Source: Acidimicrobiales bacterium (GTDB lineage: Bacteria; Actinomycetota; Acidimicrobiia; Acidimicrobiales; Palsa-688). From it: a DNA stretch of 6,413 nucleotides. A model generated the notes under the pieces. The model was not told the origin of the DNA. It did no database searches and saw only the letters and a list, made by a program, of their open reading frames with translations. The DNA is taken from assembly GCA_030039575.1 (NCBI GenBank), contig JASHVH010000200.1, forward strand, positions 1-6,413. The letters are read 5' to 3'. The position numbers and the translations under genes are program-made. Position 1 is the stretch's first letter. The number at the start of each line of letters is the position of its first letter. This document shows positions 1 through 5,088 of the stretch, piece by piece.

Positions 1-149
1 ACTCCCGGGTCACGGTGACTGCTAACGGGCACACGGTGTACCTGGACGGTGAGGTCGGCTCGTGGAAGGCGGAGGAGGAAGCGGTCGACACGGCTTGGGG
101 AGCTCCCGGGGTCACAGACGTCGTCGACCAGCTGGTCATCGTTTCGTAA
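1..149 (+). CDS. BON-domain protein, C-terminal fragment (5' end outside window)
   Basis: Reading from base 3 in frame gives 48 residues ending at a TAA (147-149). The start lies upstream of the window. The fragment reads like the last BON (bacterial OsmY and nodulation) repeat: a VTVTANGHTVYLDGEV strand-turn-strand, then SWKAEEEAVDTAWGAPGV (amphipathic helix plus the conserved APGV turn), then a final VVDQLVIVS strand. The SW..xxxA..AAW.APGVT.V spacing is typical of the terminal repeat of actinobacterial proteins with two or three BON domains. BON domains are thought to bind phospholipid or other envelope surfaces, and stress-inducible proteins often carry them. No function beyond the domain can be given from this piece. 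It converges with the minus-strand genes to its right. The domain call rests on pattern recognition; the fragment is short. Confidence 0.75.
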   Translation, partial: SRVTVTANGHTVYLDGEVGSWKAEEEAVDTAWGAPGVTDVVDQLVIVS

Positions 150-336
150 CCCGCGCACTTTGCGCCAACCGTTGTTGGCGACCTCAGCACTGACCGCTCG
201 GCTATGGCCAGAACGTCAAGCTCCCCTCCTACGGTGCTTAACGGCGGATATCTGGAGCTGATATAGCCCCTGTAGTCGATGTAGCCGATCGGGCTTGGGT
301 TTTTCATGGGCGACTGGTTCTCTGGAGCGGTGTGGA
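150..336. other. Intergenic region between convergent genes
   Basis: This 187-base stretch separates the stop of the BON gene (+) from the stop of the TetR-like ORF (-). It holds the hairpin described separately at 163-180, an overlapping 5-bp hairpin at 153-165, and a 9-base imperfect tandem repeat at 272-280/281-289 (GTAGTCGAT/GTAGCCGAT). A T5 run at 300-304 follows a G-rich stretch, but only a weak 5-bp stem with a 21-base loop precedes it. I see no convincing gene, tRNA or promoter here. Confidence 0.6.
163..180. terminator. Candidate hairpin terminator after BON gene (no U-tract)
   Basis: CGCCAAC (163-169), loop CGTT, then GTTGGCG (174-180) form a perfect 7-bp inverted repeat that begins 13 bases after the BON stop codon. 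Neither strand has a T-run after the stem, so it is not a classic intrinsic terminator. Stem-only terminators have been proposed in high-GC actinobacteria, and the place between convergent genes fits a two-way transcription end. It could also be a protein-binding palindrome. Confidence 0.4.
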
Positions 337-957
337 TTAGCTCTTGCATGTCCGCGTGGCGGACGTTAAGGTATGCGAACACACGTTCGAGTTCGGAAGG
401 CGCGCCATGCGGGCCCAGCGGGTAGTAATGCCAGTGAGGCCGGCTTCAAAGGCCGCTTCGGCATCCTCGTCCACAGAGAGGAACCACTCGACGCCGAACT
501 CGGCTAGGTACGGGAACTGGCCGGAGTCGATCAGGCGTTGTAGGTGAGCCGTCGCCGTCTGCCGCCAGCCATCGTCCGACCCAGCGAGGCGTCGCCACTC
601 GGCCAACCCGACCGCCAGCTGGACCTGCCCGAGGACGTAGCTGTCGACGACGTTGAGGAACGTAAGACTGGTGTTCAGGTCGAGGTCCAGGTCCTCGCTC
701 GCCTTCATCGATTGCTCGAAGTGGCGCATGGCGTTCGGGCCAATCGCCGGGCGCTGGAGGCTGGCGGCGACGAGCCACGGGTGGGCCATAGTCAACTTCC
801 ACGTGTTGCGAGCAAGGGCGGTCAGGGCTTGGCGCCAATCTGGCGGTGGATCTTCATCATCAACCTTCCCATCGGCTTTGCCGCCTTGACCATCGTCGGT
901 GCTCGCCTTCATCTTCCGGCCCGTCGGTCGGACCGTAGAGTCGTCGACCGGAGGCAA
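337..957 (-). CDS. TetR-family C-terminal domain protein lacking the HTH (truncated/chimeric ORF)
   Basis: Counting from the TTG at 957 (206 aa), residues 40-177 match the C-terminal regulatory domain of TetR/AcrR repressors of the tetracycline-repressor-like type. Landmarks are DWRQALTALAR (40-50), HPWLV (59-63), GPNAMRHFE (73-81), VVDSYVLG (103-110), FPYLAEF (148-154) and FEAGLTGI (170-177). This domain normally dimerises and binds a small ligand. The ~50-70 residue N-terminal helix-turn-helix is absent. Residues 1-39 are instead charged, low-complexity sequence (for example GGKADGKVDDEDPPP) encoded antisense to an MFS relic. No DNA-binding role is therefore expected, and it may be a decaying remnant. 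Start choice is uncertain. TTG 957 has no Shine-Dalgarno. ATG 912 has GGAAG directly against it, too close. ATG 789 has GGAAG at a good distance but would cut into the domain. It begins 10 bases after the dppF stop and could be read through from that operon. The last ~30 residues are unlike the family. Confidence 0.65.
   Translation of the reverse strand: MPPVDDSTVRPTGRKMKASTDDGQGGKADGKVDDEDPPPDWRQALTALARNTWKLTMAHPWLVAASLQRPAIGPNAMRHFEQSMKASEDLDLDLNTSLTFLNVVDSYVLGQVQLAVGLAEWRRLAGSDDGWRQTATAHLQRLIDSGQFPYLAEFGVEWFLSVDEDAEAAFEAGLTGITTRWARMARLPNSNVCSHTLTSATRTCKS
829..838. repeat. Perfect 10-bp palindrome at the TetR/MFS join
   Basis: TTGGCGCCAA reads the same on both strands and ends where recognisable TetR homology stops (Trp codon 835-837) and MFS homology starts (Trp codon 841-843). 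It shares its half-site (TTGGCG/CGCCAA) with the hairpin at 163-180. It may be chance in GC-rich coding DNA, or it may mark the breakpoint. Confidence 0.3.
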
Positions 958-966
958 TTCGTGTTG
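838..966 (+). pseudogene. Relic of a DHA2-type (EmrB/QacA) MFS drug exporter
   Basis: In the + frame starting at 838, the translation contains IWRWIFIINLPIGFAAL, followed by a run of hydrophobic residues, a GARLHLPARRSDRRVVD segment and QFVLI. The W-R-W-I-F-x-I-N-L-P-I-G block, then a short helix, then HLP plus basic residues plus a VD, is the hallmark of DHA2-family drug:H+ antiporters just before and within their sixth transmembrane helix. The remainder of a ~500-residue transporter is missing on both sides. Upstream bases in this frame are antisense to the TetR-like ORF, and downstream bases (967-1035) encode a non-hydrophobic tail to a stop. There is no start codon or ribosome site of its own, so it cannot make a transporter. 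It lies head-to-head with the TetR C-terminal half, the arrangement expected of a divergent tetR-exporter pair whose centre was deleted. The family call is from motif recognition; the exact ends are approximate. Confidence 0.7.
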
Positions 967-967
967 A

Positions 968-2020
968 TCAAGCTCCGCCGGTCGAGAGCGGGCTCAACGG
1001 GGAGCGGACGGCTAGCGCGACCTCGCTATCGCTAAGATTGCGGGGATGGTGACAGGCGGCGAGACGGTCGCCCGGGAAGCGCATAAGCGGCGGTTCCACC
1101 AGCGTGCAGATTTCGGTGGAGTGTTGGCAACGGGGATGGAAACGACAGCCGGACGGGACGTTGACGGGGTTGGCTGGTTCTCCCTTGACCACGACGCCTC
1201 GCCCGGCCCGCTCTCCTGCCCGCCGGCGCACGGGGACCGAGGCCAGGAGCGCTGCCGTATAGGGGTGGACCGGTTTGTGGTAGAGCGCCTCGGCCGGGGT
1301 TAGTTCCACAATTTTACCCAGGTACATGACCGCGATACGGTCCGAGACATGGCGGACAACCGAAAGGTCGTGGGCTACGAAGATGTACGCCAGGCCGCTT
1401 TTGTCCTTAAGGTCGTCAAGCAGGTTGATGACTTGCGCTTGCACAGAAACGTCCAGCGCCGAGACGGGTTCGTCGAGGACGATAAGGCTCGGCTGCACAG
1501 CCAGGGCGCGAGCGATCCCAATGCGCTGGCGCTGGCCGCCTGAGAACTCGTGCGGGAAGCGGTTGATATGTTCCGGGTCGAGCCCTACCTGGCCAAGTAA
1601 GGTACGGGCCCGGTCCGTCACCTCTCGGCCCTTTATGCCCTGCAACCGCAGCCCGAGACCGACTATTTGGCCGATCCGCTTGCGAGGGTTAAGCGACGCC
1701 TCTGGGTCCTGGAAGACCATCTGCACCTCGCGGCGGATGCCCCGAAGAGCCCGGGGGCTGGCTCGGGTAATGTCGTGCCCGCGGAAATGGACCGTGCCAG
1801 CGGTGGGGGTGGCGAGCCGCAACAGGCAGCGGGCCAGGCTCGTCTTCCCGCAGCCAGATTCACCCACGACCCCGAGTGTCTCTCCTTCGTCCAGTGTGAA
1901 CGAGACGTCGTCAACAGCGCGGACAGTCGCAGTACTGCGGTCAAGGACCATGGTGTTCCTTACGGTGTAATGCAACTCCACGTGTTTTGCTTCGAGCAGG
2001 GGCGGCCTCGACACTGTCAT
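968..2020 (-). CDS. dppF: Oligopeptide/dipeptide ABC transporter ATP-binding protein (DppF/OppF type)
   Basis: This is one of the two ATPases that power the importer on the cytoplasmic face of the DppB/DppC pore. It has 350 aa from the ATG at 2020, the usual size. Motifs in order: Walker A GESGCGKT (53-60), Q-loop FQDP (Gln104), signature FSGGQ (159-163), Walker B LIVLDE (179-184), D-loop SALD, and switch His217. The C-terminal oligopeptide-transporter domain has cysteines at 292, 298, 305 and 323 (GCRFHPRC...C...C). About 25 residues follow the conserved CHHP and look non-conserved; they end just beside the MFS relic. I chose ATG 2020 because it overlaps the dppD stop as TAATG; an upstream TTG at 2086 would overlap dppD by 67 bases and add residues unlike the family. 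A weak AGG lies 9 bases upstream, so coupling to dppD is likely. The symbol is by family: Opp, App and Dpp forms cannot be told apart here. Confidence 0.93.
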   Translation of the reverse strand: MTVSRPPLLEAKHVELHYTVRNTMVLDRSTATVRAVDDVSFTLDEGETLGVVGESGCGKTSLARCLLRLATPTAGTVHFRGHDITRASPRALRGIRREVQMVFQDPEASLNPRKRIGQIVGLGLRLQGIKGREVTDRARTLLGQVGLDPEHINRFPHEFSGGQRQRIGIARALAVQPSLIVLDEPVSALDVSVQAQVINLLDDLKDKSGLAYIFVAHDLSVVRHVSDRIAVMYLGKIVELTPAEALYHKPVHPYTAALLASVPVRRRAGERAGRGVVVKGEPANPVNVPSGCRFHPRCQHSTEICTLVEPPLMRFPGDRLAACHHPRNLSDSEVALAVRSPLSPLSTGGA

Positions 2021-3033
2021 TATTTTGCGCCTATTCTTTCGAAATCCACTGACCGAAGCCTGAGCTTGTCCTCTGCGGTCAGCCAACAGCGGTCGAAATG
2101 CCGCGGCGCCGCCACCAGCTTGGCTGCCAAAGGAGGGACGTTGGAGCAGTCATCATACCGGTGCGGGCATCGGGGCGAGAAATGACAGCCAGGTGGCGGC
2201 CGCAGCAGCGAGGGTGGTGAGCCAGCGATACTCGCCAGCCTGCGCGGCTTTTCCCCGTCTACGCGCGGGACCGAGGCCAGGAGCGCCCAGGTGTAAGGGT
2301 GTTGGGGGTCGTCGAGCAGGTCATCGACATCAGATTGCTCGACGACTCGCCCGCCGTACATGACGAGGACCCTGTCCGCCACCTGCGACACGACACCGAG
2401 GTCGTGCGTGATGAGGATGATCGAGACGTCGCTGTCGGCTCGCAACGACTCGAGTTCGGCCAGGATTTGAGCCTGGATCGTCACGTCCAGAGCGGTGGTC
2501 GGTTCATCGGCAATTATCAGGCGGGGAGAGCAAGACAGTGCGAGGCCGATCATCACTCGTTGACGCATACCACCCGACAATTCGTGCGCATACGACCGGA
2601 CAAGTTCCCGGGGACGAGGAATGCCAACCCGTGCCAAAAGCTGGACAGCGCGCTCGGTGGCTGCGGCTCGGGAGACCCGTTCGTGAGCGCGGATCTGCTC
2701 CACGATCTGGTCGCCAATACGCTGCACGGGGTTGAGCGCGGTCATCGGGTTCTGGAAGATCATCGCGATCTCGGGCCCCCGGATCCGCCGGAGTTGCTCC
2801 TCGGACGCGCCGATCAGCTCGGTCCCGCCGAAATGAGCCGTCCCGCCGAACGTAGCGTTCGGTGAACGGGTCAAGCCCATAAGGGTCATGGCGGTGACGG
2901 ACTTGCCAGACCCGGACTCGCCGACGACGGCTAGTATCTCGCCCGGCTCAACTGAAAAACTGACACCATCGACCGCCTTCACCTCTCCTTCTTCAGTGCG
3001 GAACGAGACGCGCAAGTCCTCGACCTGGAGCAC
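2020..3033 (-). CDS. dppD: Oligopeptide/dipeptide ABC transporter ATP-binding protein (DppD/OppD type)
   Basis: This is the partner ATPase, expected to pair with DppF under the permeases. It is 337 aa from a GTG at 3033. Motifs: Walker A GESGSGKS (38-45), Q-loop FQNP (Gln94), signature LSGGM (152-156), Walker B LIIADE (172-177), D-loop TALD (180-183), and switch His210. The C-terminal peptide-transporter domain carries cysteines 283, 289, 296 and 316 in the pattern GCHFSPRC...C...C. The MLQVEDLRVSF opening and the LSGGMRQRVMI signature are typical of the DppD/OppD branch rather than DppF. It starts 8 bases after the dppB stop, with AAGG 6 bases before the GTG. Its TAA overlaps the dppF ATG by one base. 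No catalytic residue is missing. The symbol is by family; the substrate is not determined. Confidence 0.93.
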   Translation of the reverse strand: MLQVEDLRVSFRTEEGEVKAVDGVSFSVEPGEILAVVGESGSGKSVTAMTLMGLTRSPNATFGGTAHFGGTELIGASEEQLRRIRGPEIAMIFQNPMTALNPVQRIGDQIVEQIRAHERVSRAAATERAVQLLARVGIPRPRELVRSYAHELSGGMRQRVMIGLALSCSPRLIIADEPTTALDVTIQAQILAELESLRADSDVSIILITHDLGVVSQVADRVLVMYGGRVVEQSDVDDLLDDPQHPYTWALLASVPRVDGEKPRRLASIAGSPPSLLRPPPGCHFSPRCPHRYDDCSNVPPLAAKLVAAPRHFDRCWLTAEDKLRLRSVDFERIGAK

Positions 3034-3039
3034 GTCGGG

Positions 3040-3043
3040 CCTT
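3040..3043 (-). promoter_or_regulatory. Shine-Dalgarno for dppD, supports GTG start
   Basis: On the minus strand AAGG sits 6 bases before the GTG at 3033 and overlaps the dppB stop codon (TAAGG). It is the clearest ribosome site in the operon and settles the dppD start, because no ATG lies nearby in frame. Confidence 0.45.
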
Positions 3044-3992
3044 ACCCGTTCAACCTGACTCGCGGGTCCAAAACGACGTACAGGATGTCGACCAGAGCGG
3101 CGACAAGGACGACGAGGAATGCGCCGTACATCACAATGACCAGTATTGGCGGTATGTCAAGGGTCATGATCGACTCAGCGGCGTACTCACCCACGCCGTC
3201 CAAATTGAAAACGACTTCTACCAGTATCGCCCCTCCTCCAATGACGGCGGCAAAGTCGAGCCCCCACAGGGAGATGACCGGGATCAGGGATGTCCTCAGC
3301 ACGTGGTTGAGCCAGATCCGCCGTTGCGTCAGCCCCTTGGCTCGGGCGGTGCGGACAAAGTCCTCGTGGAGCGCATCGAGCATATTGGAACGGAGAACTC
3401 TGGAATAGAAGCCGATATAGACCACAGAGAGACTGAACCAGGGCAGGACCAGGTGCATGAACCATTCCCAGGGATCCTGGAAAAACGGTACGTAACCGCT
3501 AAGCGGGAATATGTGGACCCGGTAGGCAAAGAAGTAAAGGCTAACCGCACCGACCACGAAGGTCGGTGTGGACACCCCGACCAGGGCCACGACCCCGAGC
3601 AACCGGTCGGTAAAGCGGCCGGCCCTGACTGCACTGGAGGCGCCCAGCACGATCCCCCAGAACAGCCAAATGACGCCGGCGCCCAGAGCGAGTGAAATAG
3701 TGGCCGGCAGGCCGCGTTGAATTTGAGACAGCACGTTCACCTGTTGGCTGTAGGAAACGACGGTGCCGGTGAAGATCTTTTCCATCGTGTCCAGGTACTG
3801 GACATAAACTGGCTTGTCGAACCCCCAGGTCTTGATGATGGCGGCGATTGTCTGTGGCGTAGCGGACTGTCCGGCGAGGCGCAGAGCCGGGTCGCCATTA
3901 GGGATCACTTGGAAGATGAAGAACGTGAACACAGAGATGGCGAACATTACGAGCAGTGCTTGAAAACCCCGCCGCAAAGCAAAGCGGGCCAC
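3042..3992 (-). CDS. dppB: Oligopeptide/dipeptide ABC transporter permease (DppB type)
   Basis: This is an inner-membrane permease that forms half of the transport pore with DppC. It is 316 aa, normal for the family, with about six predicted membrane segments near residues 10-30, 97-119, 132-157, 178-196, 236-260 and 283-307. The N-terminus (RRGFQALLVMFAISVFTFF) and the FQVIPNGDPA segment after helix 1 are typical of DppB. The cytoplasmic EAA loop that couples to the ATPases is EDFVRTARAKGLTQRRIW (210-227). The closing VLDPRVRLNG is the conserved DppB tail. The start is a GTG that follows the dppC TGA with no gap (TGAGTG). Only a weak GGGG precedes it, so it probably depends on re-initiation by ribosomes finishing dppC. 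The order C then B is the reverse of the common B-C order. The symbol is by family. Confidence 0.92.
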   Translation of the reverse strand: MARFALRRGFQALLVMFAISVFTFFIFQVIPNGDPALRLAGQSATPQTIAAIIKTWGFDKPVYVQYLDTMEKIFTGTVVSYSQQVNVLSQIQRGLPATISLALGAGVIWLFWGIVLGASSAVRAGRFTDRLLGVVALVGVSTPTFVVGAVSLYFFAYRVHIFPLSGYVPFFQDPWEWFMHLVLPWFSLSVVYIGFYSRVLRSNMLDALHEDFVRTARAKGLTQRRIWLNHVLRTSLIPVISLWGLDFAAVIGGGAILVEVVFNLDGVGEYAAESIMTLDIPPILVIVMYGAFLVVLVAALVDILYVVLDPRVRLNG

Positions 3993-5084
3993 TCAGCGCC
4001 CCAGGCTGATACGGGCTCGAGGGTCAAGGGCGTCGCGTACGCCTTCAGCGAAGACGTTGATACCCAGCACGGCAAGGACGAGAGCCACCGCGGGGGCCAG
4101 CACGAGCTGCGGAGAAGAGGGCAACAGAGGAAGCCCTTCCTGGATCATCGTGCCCCAGGAGGCGTTGGGGGGCTGTACGCCGGCTCCCAGGAAGGACAAT
4201 GATGCCTCGAGGAGTATGGCGCCGGCAATTATCAAAGGCGCGAAGACAATGACGGTTGAGCTGAGGTTTGGCAGGATCTCGCTGAGGACAATTCGCCAGG
4301 AACTGCACCCGAGGCAACGCGCCGCGTCGACGAACTCCTTCTCTCGGAGCGCCAGGACCTGGCCGCGGATGGGCTTGGCCATGTAGGGGATGTAGACGAG
4401 GCCGATTATGAGGGCGGGGATGGCCAGTGAATTGCCCTTGATGTCGAGTGGGCCGATCGTGATCCCACCGCCGACAGCCACCGAGGTACCGATCGCCACG
4501 CCCAGCAACACCGCCGGGTACGCCCAAATGACGTCGAGCGCCCGGGACAGGACGCTGTCTGTGACCCCCCGGTAGAAGCCAGCCACGAGCCCGATGGCGA
4601 CCCCGCCAACAATAGTAATGGCAGCGGCCATGAACCCGATCTCCAAGGACGTCCGACCACCATAGAGGAGCCGGACAGCGACGTCGCGACCGTTCTGGTC
4701 GGCGCCGAGGAAGAACCGTGCATGCCAGGTGGGGCCGATGGGTATCCCGGTGAGCGACACAACGTTTTCAGTGTGGCCGCCGACTCTCACGGTGCCAGTC
4801 ACGTCGTTGGTGTTCGGCCCAACATGGGCCACATAGCGAGCGTAAACAGGGGCCAGGAGGCAAAGCGTGAGAATGAACAGGAACAGCCCACCAAAACCAA
4901 GGGCCACATGGTTGTGCCGGAGCCGACGGAGCACCAGCCGGTAGGGGCCGTTCCCCGTACTGGCACCCTGCTCCGCCCGCGCTCCGACGACAACCGTGGC
5001 GGTCTTTTCGGTGTTCGACCCGCCCTCGCGAAGCAGCAGGCTGGTCTGTGACCCTGCTCCCTCGGGTGGGTGAGCCGATGTCAT
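3993..5084 (-). CDS. dppC: Oligopeptide/dipeptide ABC transporter permease (DppC type)
   Basis: This is the second pore-forming permease, 363 aa. After a hydrophilic N-terminus (1-48) comes helix 1 (about 60-82), then an outward loop containing the DppC hallmark FLGADQNGRDVAVRLLYGGR (125-144), then further helices near 148-170, 186-207, 221-236, 275-298 and 326-346. The EAA coupling loop is KEFVDAARCLGCSSWRIVLS (249-268), and ILLEASLSFLGAGVQPP followed by SWG (about 290-311) is strongly conserved in the family. The tail DALDPRAR is also typical. The first 45 or so residues are longer than usual and rich in Gly, Ser, Thr and Glu. The ATG lies 4 bases after the binding-protein stop (TAA CCAC ATG) without a good ribosome site, and no later ATG in frame comes before residue 152, so I keep it. 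The symbol is by family. Confidence 0.92.
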   Translation of the reverse strand: MTSAHPPEGAGSQTSLLLREGGSNTEKTATVVVGARAEQGASTGNGPYRLVLRRLRHNHVALGFGGLFLFILTLCLLAPVYARYVAHVGPNTNDVTGTVRVGGHTENVVSLTGIPIGPTWHARFFLGADQNGRDVAVRLLYGGRTSLEIGFMAAAITIVGGVAIGLVAGFYRGVTDSVLSRALDVIWAYPAVLLGVAIGTSVAVGGGITIGPLDIKGNSLAIPALIIGLVYIPYMAKPIRGQVLALREKEFVDAARCLGCSSWRIVLSEILPNLSSTVIVFAPLIIAGAILLEASLSFLGAGVQPPNASWGTMIQEGLPLLPSSPQLVLAPAVALVLAVLGINVFAEGVRDALDPRARISLGR

Positions 5085-5088
5085 GTGG

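Noticed and set aside
49..261. 70-codon plus-strand ORF overlapping the BON 3' end.
   Set aside because: Arg/Ser-rich translation in a different frame from the BON domain; a shadow ORF.
272..289. 9-base tandem repeat GTAGTCGAT/GTAGCCGAT.
   Set aside because: Two imperfect copies only; no sign of a larger repeat, CRISPR or operator array.
265..304. AGCCC...GGGCT inverted repeat followed by TGGGTTTTT, looking like an intrinsic terminator for the + strand.
   Set aside because: The stem is only 5 bp with a 21-base loop, and four bases separate it from the T-run; too weak to call.
1..307. Minus-strand frame open from an ATG at 307 to the left edge, about 100 codons without a stop.
   Set aside because: Its second half is antisense to the well-recognised BON fragment, there is no Shine-Dalgarno before the ATG, and the translation (Ser/Thr/Pro-rich) resembles no family I know. 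Open antisense frames are common in GC-rich DNA.
1013..1028. TAGCG/CGCTA hairpin near the dppF 3' end.
   Set aside because: Five-bp stem inside coding sequence with no T-run; expected by chance in this composition.
544..1035. 163-codon plus-strand ORF containing the MFS block.
   Set aside because: Its first ~98 codons are antisense to the TetR domain and its tail is not MFS-like. Only the middle ~43 codons are meaningful, and they are reported as a relic rather than a gene.
1326..1970. 214-codon plus-strand ORF antisense to dppF.
   Set aside because: Low-complexity Arg/Ser/Thr-rich shadow of a strongly conserved ATPase; no family resemblance.
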